This document shows positions 1 through 11,155 of a stretch of 64,000 nucleotides of DNA, in pieces (the first letter of the stretch is position 1; each line of letters begins with the position of its first letter). The stretch covers positions 496,001-560,000 of the forward strand of contig CAJQUW010007784.1 of assembly GCA_907163375.1 (NCBI GenBank), in the 5' to 3' direction. The position numbers and the translations under genes were made by a program. The notes beneath the pieces are model-generated. The model was not told the DNA's origin, ran no database searches, and saw only the letters and a program-made list of their open reading frames with translations. The DNA is from Prostheceraeus crozeri. Taxonomy: Eukaryota > Platyhelminthes > Polycladida > Euryleptidae.

Positions 1-432
1 AAGACCAAATAAAGTATTTTTTCATGACGACTTTTTGCTAACTATACTTTAGAGGTAACGAGTCTCTACTGATACCATGTAGTTGATTTCTATAAACGGT
101 AGACTTGTTACCTTCGTGGTAGTATTATTCATTAATGGTTCATCATGTTGAGTTCAATCTTTGAAATAACTATATTTGGAACATCACATGTCTCCCTATG
201 TTTTTCTGCTGATTTTACTAACTTACGTTTTCTTCAATACTTGTATAGCAATCGACTGCGATACAGTAAAGTAACGTTCAGAGCTTGTTCACTACTGAAG
301 AGAGGTCTGATGTATTGCATTTGGTGCAAGGGTGGCCTCCCATTTCATTTCATTTCATCATTTATTCTTCCCCTCTGCATTCCATATTCGAAGATATGTG
401 GCGGGCTTGGGACCGCTTTAGCTGCATTAGAA

Positions 433-465
433 GGTAGCCCTTAAGAGGGCTCATGGGGCGTTCTC
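433..465 (-). repeat. Match to the 140-bp Polinton module
   Basis: On the minus strand this reads GAGAACG, then a CTCTTAAGGG core and ACC. It aligns with the start of the modules at 54173, 54649 and 55181. It lies downstream of the zinc/coiled-coil gene, as the first module does in the right-hand element. Only about 33 bp are recognisable by eye. Confidence 0.5.
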
Positions 466-559
466 AATCCACCGACGCTACCCTCTCTCTCTTCATCGAC
501 TATTGCAAGAACTCTGAAAGAAAAAGAATAGGAGACTAGAGGCGGTAAGGAAATGATCA

Positions 560-1633
560 TGTTGAAGTAGCTTACTGGGAACTTTCTTCCGAATTTTTCG
601 GACGACGAAGTCTTCAAGCTGGCCGGTGATGTCCATGCTCATGTGGAGACATCGGACTCCGTCGCCCTCGTAGCACTCCTGCGTCCTTTGGGTCGCTTGT
701 GATGATTGGGGCGTCGCACATATTATTTTCAAAGAGGGGAAGATGGACTTCATACACTCTTCTTTTTCTACACTTCTCACGCTCATGCAATCGCTCCACT
801 TCCGACAACAACCGCCTGTTTATCACCTTCGTCTCTTGCACATCCTTCACCACACCTCGCATCCGCTCCACCTCATTCTTCTCACACATCAACTCCGACT
901 CTAAGCCCTCAACCGCCTTCACTCGCTTCATCATGCCACTCCTTTCCTTCAACCACTCCTGCTCCTTCACTCGCATCTCCTCCAGCTTCTCTCTCATCAC
1001 CTTCATACCCTCAACCTTAGCCTTCTGCTCTTCATTCTCCTTCAAAACTTTTCTATTCACACTCTCCATACCCACCATACGATCCTTCAACCTCACAAAC
1101 GCCTCCGTATCATGCGCCTCATTCCTAGGCGATGATGTCGGTACAGGCTCAACAACTTCTTGACTCTCCCTGTCTTTCTTTTCCTGTGCGTCCCACTCTT
1201 CCTTCAAATCAGCTATATCCCCAAACAAATCTTCCATCACCGCATCCAAATCAACCTCATCAGTCTTCCTAATTTCCGCTCTCAACTCCACTTCCTCAGT
1301 CGCATCCTCATCATTCTTCTCAGCCATCCCCTTCGCAATCGAAGCTACATCCTTATCATTCTACTCCATTTCCAACAATATTCCCTCAAACCACGACTTA
1401 AGCCCCTTCTCTCCGATGTTCCCAGTCTCACACTGTAAATGCGTCTTCATAAAATCTGCCTCATCCCCCATCGCACATATCCGACAAGACACACACAGCC
1501 TCATCATCACCTTCCTCTCATGGCCCATCGTCCCCTCTTTAGCTTTTAGATGCTTTTTAAGGTCGCTGCCTCGTGCGATGCGGCCACAGCTGCATTTCCC
1601 AACAAGCATTCTTGCGTTACACTGCTTAGTCAT
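560..1633 (-). pseudogene. Zinc-binding/coiled-coil Polinton protein, broken copy
   Basis: The N-terminal part has a Cys-rich motif (KCSCGRI, then CVSCRIC, then a further Cys/His group). A long Lys/Glu-rich stretch with heptad-like spacing predicts a coiled coil. The C-terminal part has an R-R-V-Y-E-V-H-L-P-L motif. The same order is found in the intact gene at 52892-54070 (CTCGRI, CVKCRVL, coiled coil, RLFEFHIPI), so this is a diverged homologue. An acceptor-like tract sits just before the ATG at 1633. The copy is broken, with about two breaks. The function is unknown; the layout suggests a structural or DNA-binding protein, which is inference. Confidence 0.6.
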
Positions 1634-1660
1634 GATAATTCTGTAAAGATAGAGTAAAAT

Positions 1661-2401
1661 TTGATAGCAAGTGTTCATAGGATACTACTTCCTGATATGC
1701 ATTAAAAGACTAAGTCACCACAAATTTGATAGCAAACGTTGGAATAAAATCGTCAACCAAATTTAAAGAGTATGATTCCTAGCTATATCCTAAAACCCAA
1801 AGTTTGATAGCAAACCTTGTCAGAGCACTCACGGTTCGTCTTGCCACTTGAAACAGGAGTGAAGACTAGAGAAAAGACGCGGTTTATATACCCAGCGAGC
1901 ACAAAGCCATGATTCAGACCTTCTTTATTTGGCCATGCATTTGACATGACAACAGCGGTTTTACCATGTATGGGCATCGGTAGTCACCGTGCTCTCAGTT
2001 ACCAACTCCCAACACAAAGACGGGTTACCCTATGACGCGAAAAGGTTTGACGTCAATGCCTGCAGTAACCGTCTCATTTTCACCAAGTTACAATGACAAA
2101 CGATAGACGTTGCCAACCCTGAGTTACTGAGGCTAGACGAGATTTCACAAAGGCCTCATAGCAGAAGCCAGGTTGATAGCAAGCGTTTAGGTGTTAAGCT
2201 CTTCAATCCGTTACAGGCATTACTCAGAGGGGATCTTATCCCAGCTCCAAGGCCTCGACCCACAAATCCAACCTCGGGCGGACAGAGCGTGCGTCATGTC
2301 ACTGTGTTGGTATTCGGGCCCCGATTTTGACATAAAAAAACGGTGGAGTTATTTACAAGAGGAAACATCCCAAGTCGTTGCTTTGATCAGCTTGATAGCA
2401 A
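1661..2401 (+). repeat. Five copies of TTGATAGCAA
   Basis: Exact 10-mers occur at 1661, 1726, 1804, 2173 and 2392, all on the plus strand and most followed by a purine and CG/TG. The stretch has no convincing gene; its short open frames are unconserved. The spacing is irregular (65 to 369 bp), so this is not a simple tandem repeat. Read with the Polinton, the motifs lie just upstream of its minus-strand zinc/coiled-coil gene, so they could be binding sites; that is inference. Confidence 0.7.
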
Positions 2402-3520
2402 GCCGCGATTCACAAGCGTTTTGCAATGGAGATGTTTAGATGCCACCCATGACAAGATAGCTAAGACTAAACCGATTGGCGTTCAAAGTGCTACGTTGAG
2501 AACTGTGTCAAATGCCCAACATGAGACATGAGTTGCCCCAGCGGTTTCGGTCTAAAATATGACACACTCCCTTGCCACACTTATCACTACGGCATCATCC
2601 GCCGTCCCGAAGGAACATCCTGTCCGTGGAATATTACAGCAAAACTCTCCGTGTCTTGCTCACTTTCAGTGAAAAACTGCTTGTATCATGGTAAGACTTG
2701 CTCGTACACACTTATCCATGCCTTCATTTACTTCAGCAGGGGCGAAAACCCTAGAAAACCTCCAAAACTAGTGAATTTAAATTTTTCAACTTTTTAGCAC
2801 TACTTACGAAATTTAATAAGTAGTCTGTCAATATAGGTCTGATTAATAGCGATCGAACCTTTTTTGAATCAAGTCAAACGGACTTGTAGAAGCAAAGTTA
2901 CAAGCCTTTAAAGTTTTGGAGTCTTTTATGGCCTGGAGACGAAGGCCATCTCCTGGCTAACCTTTAAGTCTGACGCCTTAGCTGATATCAGCAATGAAAT
3001 TTTCTAAGTCGGTTTCTTTCAGAAACCCGAAATTTGGAATGTTCGATGCTATCATCAGAGCTCAAAGAGACGACCTACCTTTGACAATCGCTCTCGTCTT
3101 AATGAAATGTCTCTGTCTGTTCCCCGCTTATATAGTTTGTGGCGATCAGCTGATGACGTAAGATCCATCATCCAAAACTTTAAACCCGTCTTTCTCCGGG
3201 TCTAGTGCTCCGATTGACTTCAAATTTTGACAGCCATGTTTTCTCACTCTCACCTTTCATTTAAGACATCCCTCGACTCTCTACGATGACCAGGAGCCGA
3301 GTTGAAAAAACTCACTTTTTTTTCAAAAGTTCCAAAATCTTGGAAAATGCGCAAAAACTCGATTTTTAACAGGCTCTCATTTGGAAACGAAACCTTCCAC
3401 AGTTCTGAAAAGATAGCATCCTAGAGAAAAAAGTGCGGTGTTGCCTCTAAAAGAAACCCGAGCTCTTCATTCACTTCCAATCCTCCACTATTTACCGCCA
3501 AAGGTGGCCACAATTTAACA
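2402..3520. other. Non-coding part of the left Polinton
   Basis: I see no gene here. The text near 3190-3240 (a CTCCGATTGACTT core) resembles the CCGATTGACTCG text in the 290-bp terminal units of the other Polinton family. This suggests the two families have related terminal regions. Confidence 0.4.
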
Positions 3521-4137
3521 TTTTCACGAAAAAATCCCGTGTGGAGACCCAGTGTGAAGAAAATTTTCAACTTTTTCTCTCCGATTTACTTGAAACTCAC
3601 CCTCTAGATGCAGAATGGCACGCTGATTCCAAATCTGGTCTCTGTTTTCCCGTCCGAGGCTTCGTTCACCCGCTAGAGCCATTTTCATAAAAATTCTAAC
3701 TCTGTCGTTTAGAAGGGGTTTTAGAAGGGGTTTTTTAGAAGGACGTCCAGAAGGGGGGACGTCCTCGAAATTTTTTCTCTCCGATTTCGCTGGAAACAAC
3801 CTTCCTAACCCAAAATTTCACGTAAATTCCGAGTCTGCCCTCCGTTTTTCCGTCCGAGGCCTCCTTCATGACGAAAAACGACTTTTCTCATCCCAAAACC
3901 ACCAAAACCCACCTTTTCTCACTCTATCCTTCCGAGATTCCACCCCTTACCTCACTGGAAAACTCCTCCTTCCTTCCTTCCAGAGGGGGGGTAGGGAACA
4001 GTTTCTTCTTTTCAGACCCATTCCTCTCAGCACATCCTTGGCCATCTCCTTCCTCTCGCCAGAGGGGGGGGGGCTGAGTCAGCATGATGACTCATCGTTG
4101 CTGATTTTGGACTTGCGCCTGGGATGGGATTACTACT
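3521..4137. repeat. Polinton family 2 terminal region with 200-bp units and G runs
   Basis: Two similar units of about 200 bp start near 3560 and 3763 (shared TTTCTCTCCGATTT and CCGTCCGAGGC text). The region holds runs of 7-9 G after CCAGA (near 3990 and 4062) and GGACGTCC palindromes near 3745 and 3760. It ends TTACTACT at 4137. A 387-bp fragment at 48963-49349 matches the last 330 bp. Confidence 0.7.
4075..4094. promoter_or_regulatory. Paired AP-1-type sites near Polinton terminus
   Basis: TGAGTCA (4075-4081, followed by GC as in Maf sites) and TGACTCA (4088-4094) lie 43-62 bp inside the terminus. The fragment at 49275-49305 keeps the same two and adds a third. Binding by bZIP proteins is inference from the motif. 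Confidence 0.5.
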
Positions 4138-4639
4138 GATACTTAGTGTTGAATATCAGTGACTTTATGAGAAGCAATACAATGACAAATAAGAAATCAA
4201 TGGTATTGTCATGGAGAGCGGAACATAGATCTACAATATGAAAAGTGTTTTGAACAACAGTATGTCATTCAAAGTGAAATTCATGTTGCCATAAATCATG
4301 GAAATCTTTGTAGATCGTGAACTATCAATTATATGCATCCGACTGTCATAGATTTCTAATTTGAAAGGCAATTCAGTTTTGCGAAAATTTTCTCACACAG
4401 GAGAGGTCAAAATGACATCACTCCGTAGTTGTAGGGTAACAGGTGGATTTAAGTGTGAAGGGAATCACCAATTTGAATGAAATTTCATCTACGATAGAAC
4501 AGACAAAATATATTAATAGTCGGTAAATATCAATTCCTAGAGAAGCTTTGTTCACCAAGTATGAAATTTCAAAATGTGACTGAGGTCCCAAAATCTCCCA
4601 AAATCTTAAATGGCGTCTCACATCTAAACGAAGACAGAT
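4138..4639. other. Unique AT-rich DNA between two Polinton ends
   Basis: I see no gene or repeat. It separates the family 2 terminus at 4137 from the truncated family 1 fragment starting near 4640 and is probably host DNA. Confidence 0.4.
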
Positions 4640-5471
4640 ATGAACAAGCCGTTTCTTTCACTGAATTTGTCTCACTCTTAGCTTTCAAACGAGCTATTGC
4701 ACGACAAAATCCGTCCACTGGAAGCCAAGATCGAAGCTAGCTGTCCAGAGGGGGGGAGGTCAGTGAAATTTGATGAAAAATGTTTTGGTGACGGTCCCAG
4801 GTCGAAATTCCACACTTTGAAAAATTTTCAAATTTTTGACCATACAAAGTCACTCTGACACTTAGGATTTTTTCAGGTGAGCTCCGAACTAAAATCTTGT
4901 AACAGCTCTAACTTTTGAACGGCTGGTCCGATTGACTCGCGGCGAAAATGTCGTCGAGCAGTTTTTTCTCCTCTTTCAAACGAGTAGCTGTAAGACAAAA
5001 TCCGTCCACTAGAACCAAAGTTGGCGGGGGGGGGGTCAGTGAAATTTGATGAAAAATGTTTTGGTAAAGGTCCGAGGTCGAAATACCACACTTTGGAAAA
5101 TTTTCAAAATTTTACCCATACACAGCCACTCTGACACTTAGGATTTTTTCAGGTGAGCTACAACAGTCCACCCTCCCAACCTGGCCGGCACACCACGCCA
5201 ACCTGGCCGGCACACCACGCCAACCTCGACAGCACATCACCGCGCGCTATACGACGGCCGGCCAGGGGGGGGGACGTCAGCGAACCTTGCGGACTCACTT
5301 GGCCGGTACACTCTGTCGTTCCAGAGGGGGGGACGTCAGACTCAAAGCACCACGGCGGCCGACCACGCCACTCTGCCGTTCCAGAGGGGGGGGTAGGACG
5401 TCAGCGACGGCAGCGACGGCAGCGACGGCAGCCATCTTGCGCGGTCCAGTGGTGGAGTTTTGCTTACTACT
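4640..5471 (-). mobile_element. Polinton (family 1) terminal fragment
   Basis: This is the reverse complement of the terminal region at 50982-52080. It has about one and a half of the 290-bp units (TCAGTGAAATTTGATG near 4763 and 5036), GC-rich short repeats (23-bp units near 5180, 9-bp GGCAGCGAC units at 5401-5437), and an end reading GGAGTTTTGCTTACTACT at 5471. That end is the exact reverse complement of the start of the element at 50982. No element gene is attached to it, so it is a terminal fragment. The long open frames across 5153-5643 are low-complexity readings of the repeats. Confidence 0.75.
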
Positions 5472-6239
5472 TACTTGTATCATTCTATATTTCCAAGCTA
5501 TTAGTTTCATTATGAATTTGATAATTTCAATCAAAATGAAGAGTATGAGAAAACAAGTTTATCGAGACATAAAAATGATTACTACCCTATTAGTAATTAA
5601 AACGATGCCCTATTTGCCCTTTTTCCGGAATGCAGCATTATAAACAAAGAGTCATATAACCGTGAGAATCGATTATTAAGAATCTATTCTAAACCTGCTG
5701 CGAAGGATCTGTTGCAAATTCGCATGCATTATGAGATGGTTTTCATGCGAAGATAGTTAACCAATGCTATTATTTCCATTACAAAGATTTCAAAAGATCC
5801 AAGTTATCATGCATGAAAATCTGATCTGCAGCGTTACTAGCTAATAAAGTCGATCGCCCTCTAGGTTGACATTTCTGGTTGTGGTGAAGACTCCTTCGCT
5901 TGCAGCACTGGATGGGTGCATGGCGTTATGTCTGCCGCGAGAAACATTTTTGAATCGTCGGAAATCGTCATTTTGACTCCTATAGAGTATTTCTCCAACT
6001 TTCATTCAGCATTCAAGGCATGATCTTCAGTCATAACAAAATACGAATGTGATTGTTGTAACTTGTTGTGACTTTTCTGTCAATGCCCCGTTTGGATAAA
6101 TCTCTGATAAAGTTATTGAAAGCGTCATGACCAACGACTATTATTGTTGCAATTAAACACACATGATTTTCTGCTAAAAAATGAAATTCACAAAATTTCT
6201 TCTAGGTACAACACGTTTTGTTCAATAATGAATTTGAGC
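5472..6239. other. No gene seen
   Basis: AT-rich DNA without convincing coding potential, RNA gene or repeat that I can recognise. Confidence 0.4.
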
Positions 6240-7660
6240 AGCAGATTGTCATTGAGATAGACAATTCCTAATTTTACTTTAATCGTCTTCTTGATTTAAT
6301 TGCATTCCGACAAGTACAAAGGATGTCCATACCACTCACGTGCATGATGCATTTTAGTCATTCATGCTGATCGCTTTAGTTTCATGCCATTTCATTTCGT
6401 CAGACCAACGCTTATTATGATCTCTTATTAATCTATTCAATATCTGTTCAACAAAAGTCCTATCTTTCAGCATTTATTTCAACCGACAGATATATCCATA
6501 GAAATCTGTCTTTCTGCTTGCGCAAGTTAGTGGGACTTGAATGGACAACAGTTGTTTGTTGATGGCCATTTCAAAGGTTCAGTCAGACACTATCTAAGTC
6601 AATGCTTCTAGATATTAAGAAGAATCAAAATACTGAAACTGTGCTGCACCGAAAAGAAATAGTCCTAGACATTTTCCAGCTCACAAAAATTGTATTCACG
6701 GAACTTCTTTAAGGTGTAGCATGGTTTCAGTAATCTGATTCTTCTTAAGATCTGGCAACATTTACTTAGAACAGTGTCTGACTGAGCAGTTGAAATTGCC
6801 ATCAATAAACAGACATTGTCCATTCTAGTCCCATTAACTCACGCAAAGCGACAAGTCGGATTTCTTTGGATAAATATGCCAGTTTAAATAAACACTGTCG
6901 GAATACAGTTGAAGTAGAATTCGGATGAGAGTTGTCATCAGCTCAATTTTGCTTAGCTCACAGAGTCGCCAACTACTTAACACTAGAAATACGGTGGAAA
7001 ATGTATTACTAAAACTACGGACTGAGGTCAAAATGACCTCACATACAGAATATTATCATCTAATTGTCGGAATTGCTTTCCATAAGCTAATATACATGTA
7101 TTCAAAACTTTCTAGTTCTTGATAAAATGTGTCATTACATTTTAGTGAAATGAGAAAATAATTTTCCAGAGGCGACGGATCAAATGAACAATGCGCTATC
7201 AATGGCTTTTAAGATATGAAAACGTCGCAAAAATCAAAAAATTTATTGATTATTTAAGCTCTACCAGTTTTAATTGGCAGCAAGATGACATAGATTCACC
7301 AATCTTCATCAGGAGAAATATAAAAACTACTGTCCACTCAATTACCGCCAATACATGCCATGCGACAAGTCAGATTTCTATGGATAAATATGTCATTTAA
7401 AATAAGTACAGAAAAAATAACTTTTGTTCATTAGATGTACAATCGTTTCATAGCAGATCAAAATATGCGGTGATCTGACGAGATGAAATGGCATGCTAGA
7501 CACTAAAACAATAACCAAGCATGACCGAAATACATCACACGACGCCGATAGTGACACCGTCTTGTGGGAATACAATTGAAGCAAGAAGTCGAATTGAAGT
7601 TGTGGCAATAATTGTCCATCCATATCCTTCATGAGAATGCTTGATTCACAAAGTCAATTA
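6240..7660. repeat. Cluster of three MITE-like copies in both orientations
   Basis: Copy a (about 6250-6652, plus) is followed after a 63-bp loop by copy b (about 6716-6960, minus). The two form an inverted repeat with arms of about 170 bp (shared GTCAGACACT and TTAAGAAGAATCA blocks). Copy c (about 7350-7650, minus) repeats the outer part of copy a (CATGCCATTTCAT, ATCCATAGAAATCTG, GAATACAATTGAAG). Copy b appears to join the two outer parts with the middle missing. No transposase is seen, so these are probably non-autonomous. Boundaries are approximate. Confidence 0.65.
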
Positions 7661-8329
7661 ATTAAATGTGGTGCACCTATGAAGAAGTTCTGTGAACATA
7701 ATTTTGTGAACTGGAGAATGTGCTTATTAATCAATTATTATTAAACAATAAATCTCGTTGTCATGAAGCTTTCATTAGCTTTAACAGAAAGTTCAGCAAG
7801 CCACCTACACCCAGAAATGTCTCTTTTCAACAAACTGCTAGAGAAATCTGCCTGAAAAGCGCAATCATAATTATAAAAATGATAAAACTCATTTTGAGTG
7901 ATTAAATGAATGTTGGATCACGTTATTACGTGTTTCAAACACAGATATACATGGATCTACATAAACAAATGGGATTTTGCGATGTCTGACCCTCCGCATT
8001 TTGAAAAAGACGACTTGGAGTACAGCTTAATAGCTGGCTTATACCTCCTCGGTATTGAGAACGAAGATAGCTCCTGAAAACATTGACAGATCCGTTTTAC
8101 GGAAACCTCACAAGTCTGCGTAAATTCTTGTAGGATGCGGAGACTCTAAAATACGGAGGCATGTTTATAGTTTATTGAATCATTCGACATTGCATAAACA
8201 ATTATTCATTAACAAAGCATGGTCAACTTGCCTTGAGTTGTACAAGTCACGTGATGTCATCGCTTCACCTTCAATCTTATTGGTTCACAATCAAACTTCA
8301 GTCAACTGAAATACGGAGGCATTCAATCA
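7661..8329. other. No gene seen
   Basis: AT-rich spacer. The phrase 'tacggaggca' occurs near 8154 and 8311, just left of the foldback arm, and may belong to a decayed part of it. Confidence 0.3.
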
Positions 8330-9610
8330 AACCAATGTCTGCGTATCTTGATTCTCGAGCCTCCGTTTCATTTCGGCTGATAAAAATATGGTAACGTTTC
8401 CGTATTCGCACAAAATCTCCCGGAGACATGTCCGTATTTTATTAAATTATTCCCGTAGACGTCTTCGCACAAAAGGCGAAGGAAGTATAAACCAGGCGTG
8501 GGAATTCTCCCTTTGCTGATGTTGGGTGACATTCTACAAATTAAAAATAACAAGAAGCTCGTGCGCGACTTTAGGAAGAAAATGTCAGTAGCTCTGGGAC
8601 TATATAATCCAATGCAGTAACCACAACACTACAATACTTTAGATAAACAGTGTAGAAAGGCCTTTGTTATGCCGGATCTACAGAACCGTTGTATATGAAA
8701 AGTCCGGTGAATGGCATCAGTGACCACTTGAGCAGAAACAGATTACTGCACACAGATTAAAGCGCGCAAGAGTTACTTGTTATTTTTAGTTTGTATATTG
8801 TCACCCAACATCAGTAAAACGACAATACTTAAGCCTGGTTTATACTTCCTCCGCCTTTTGTGCGCAGACATCTACGGGAATAATTTAACCACAAAATTAG
8901 ATTCATCTGCGCGCGCTTCGGTTTCCTAGAAAGGAAGAATTGTATGTAACCTTAATATCGAAATGGCACATCACATCACACAACTTGCTCCTTCTCGAAT
9001 GGATAATTCGTGTATCGCTTGCTATTGGAAATGGCAAACAATAAGCTGTCAGCAAAGGACACCAGAGCCAGTGAGAGATGCGTGCGTGCTGTGCTATCAC
9101 TTCGCACACACCAAAACAAACATCGATGTGTGGCTTCGATTCAATGTATGCACTATACAGTGAGCAATGCCGAGGAGAGGATGTGAAATCATCAAGTGAA
9201 CTAATTTTCGTACGCCTGCTACTTTCTTTAATAATGATCGGAAGGGTCAACATTATGGAGAAAATTTGTGGGCAATGATCTGAATTCTTCGAATCTGAAG
9301 GAATTTTGGCAATCGAAGCACTTCGCTGGAACTCACATTAATCCGCAAGCGACGCACGACTTTTTTTCCTATCTCTGTAAGGTATTAGGAATTCCTTTCT
9401 GCCCACCTAATAGGTTCCTCAATGTGCCGTCCATTTCGTATTAATCACACTTCTAGCAAACCGAAGCAGATAAACAAAATATTTAATTCTGTGAATTTAA
9501 CAAAATATGGACATGTCTACGGGAGATTTTGTGCGAATACGGAGACGTTACTGTATTTTTTTATCAGCTGACATGAAACGAATGCTCGAAAATACACAGA
9601 TGACCGCAAT
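8330..9610. mobile_element. Foldback element, right arm split by an insertion
   Basis: The left arm 8330-8495 reappears inverted as 8831-8888 plus 9491-9610. Shared blocks include CGTATTCGCACAAAATCTCC (8402 against about 9520-9540) and GCCTTTTGTGCG with the Cs and Gs around it (about 8460 against 8855). Between the two right-arm pieces sits a 604-bp insert with its own target duplication (8890-9493). Removing it leaves arms of about 165-175 bp around a loop of about 335 bp. No transposase is visible in the loop. Confidence 0.8.
8890..9493. mobile_element. Non-autonomous P-type element (MITE)
   Basis: It is flanked by a perfect 8-bp duplication AATTTAAC (8882-8889 and 9494-9501), the size made by P elements. 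Its ends read CACAAAATTAGAT and, inverted, CACAGAATTAAAT. Its right 240-310 bp, read on the minus strand, match the left end of the P/THAP element at 31323-31640 (TTTGCTAGAAGTG, AGAGATAGGAAAAA, ATGATCGGAAGG). Its left end matches the right end of that element (GTTTCCTTTCTAG). It holds no complete gene; two short open frames (8963-9163, 9078-9278) are not conserved. Confidence 0.85.
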
Positions 9611-10379
9611 GAGAAGAAATCACAATCGATGGATCTCAAATGCTGAATATCGACGATAGCGATGATGGCATCTGTGGACTAAGAGAAAAATCACACAAAA
9701 ACGATGCAATGACACATGTGATGACAAGGGGATTCCAGTGATAAAAATTCTACCAAACGAGACAAGGTGGGAGCAATCTTAAGCCACAATAAAATTTTTC
9801 TGTAGTACTTGACAAACAGAAAGACACGATCACACGATAGATAAATGGAGTTTAAGTATTTAAATATCAATTTATTGACATGTGGTATGATTTTATGACA
9901 TAATCTCAGATGAATTAAATTGTGATGCTTATTACTCTTTCTGTGTCAGGCATTTTGAGACATGATAAGCGTGAAAATAAAAAACACTCAATGACAAGGA
10001 TGAGCTTTAAAGTAATCTTTATTGGTCACTTCAATCAAAGTTAATAATAAAACATTGCTTCTGCAGACTATAGCGTCATCAGCAATGACTCGAACGATCT
10101 GTAAAAATATAGCTCTTTCTTATGTATCGTTATCATGACATTCGATTCATTGGTACCCGTAATTTCTCCAAAACAAGAAGAAATGCACATCTCACATGCA
10201 GCACCACATAGTAAAAGGAGTTCATATAACCATATCAAGGCTGCCATCGCATTGGAGATATAATTGATACTGAGTTGCTACTCTGAAACATGCATACTCT
10301 ATGGTTCCAACTTCAAATAAATTAGTGTACGTGTGTATGGTCTAGCATACGTCTTCAGAGCAAACGTGAATGAACAGAA
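9611..10379. other. No gene seen
   Basis: AT-rich DNA. I find no gene, RNA or clear repeat. Confidence 0.35.
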
Positions 10380-11155
10380 CTCATTCTTCGTCAAGCTTTT
10401 CATCCCGAATTCACTCTGCCAATCCCGAATCTCAAGAAATCGCAGATTGAAAGTGCAAAAATCAGAAATTCGCAACTGTTCCCTGTTACTCTCAACGTTG
10501 CCGCTATCAATTTGTGCATAAAGCCCAATAACCTTTAAGTTGACTTGTCAATTGTGATAGAGGCCGACTGACAGTAAACCGACTTTTGGAAATTCCCTCT
10601 CTCTGCTATTCCCACATCCCGGCATAATTATTGGTACACACATGTGCTTTGTCATAGCATAGGCGTAGTTGCTATTCTACTCAATTACAGAATCCCGTGA
10701 CGAGATTTTCCGGGACTGTGGAATCTCTACCCTCTACACACACGTATGATAAGATAACATAAAGGGCGCAAGTATATAATCACACATACAAATATGCTGA
10801 CACAACTGTAATATGTAGGCTACAATTCTTAATAAGTAATTCAAAGAAAGATGCTGAAAAGTTTTCGAAAATCGATTCGGTTTCCCCTACCGAGGCAGCA
10901 AAACATCTATAAAATACTACCAAAACAACAACTGAATAGATAAATTAACCCTGAGATTCGGGATTTGTACAAACCCAAGGAATCCCGGCATTTCAATCCC
11001 TACCCACATCACGTGCTATGATGCTATCAACATGTAGGCCTATCTATGCTTTCTTATGGGATATTTACAATTCTACTGAATCACGGGACTGATTCCGGGA
11101 TCAGCTCAATCCCAGGATTGAGATTTTCCGGGATTTTGGAATCCCTAGTCAGGAT
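10380..11155. repeat. Repeats of CCGGGATT type, probable hAT end sequences
   Basis: Phrases such as GAGATTTTCCGGGA (near 10700 and 11127) and GGAATCCCGGCAT (near 10980) recur in two diverged blocks. The second ends GGAATCCCTAG near 11149. The same kind of end (CTAGGATGTACAATCCCGG) lies at 42540, next to hAT coding sequence on the minus strand, so I read these as decayed hAT ends. No transposase is left here. Confidence 0.45.

Larger units (their letters stand above)
1..4137 (-). mobile_element. Polinton (family 2), right-hand part, continues beyond left edge
   Basis: The segment ends at 4137 in TTACTACT, so read from the end inward it starts AGTAGTAA, which fits the 5'-AG termini known for Polintons. 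Its last 650 bp recur as a separate fragment at 48963-49349. Inside lies a zinc-binding/coiled-coil gene on the minus strand, related to the gene at 52892-54070 in the right-hand Polinton, and a 33-bp piece (433-465) matching the 140-bp module of that element. The shared gene order (terminus, zinc/coiled-coil gene, module) supports one element type. It is decayed and most of it lies off the left edge. Family assignment rests on these shared parts, since no polymerase or integrase is in view here. Confidence 0.6.

Noticed and set aside
699-1163. 154-codon open frame on the plus strand
   Set aside because: Antisense shadow of the broken coiled-coil gene, with the same Ser/Phe bias.
5153-5643. 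Overlapping frames of 118-120 codons
   Set aside because: They read through GC-rich tandem repeats of the Polinton end and have no conserved domain.
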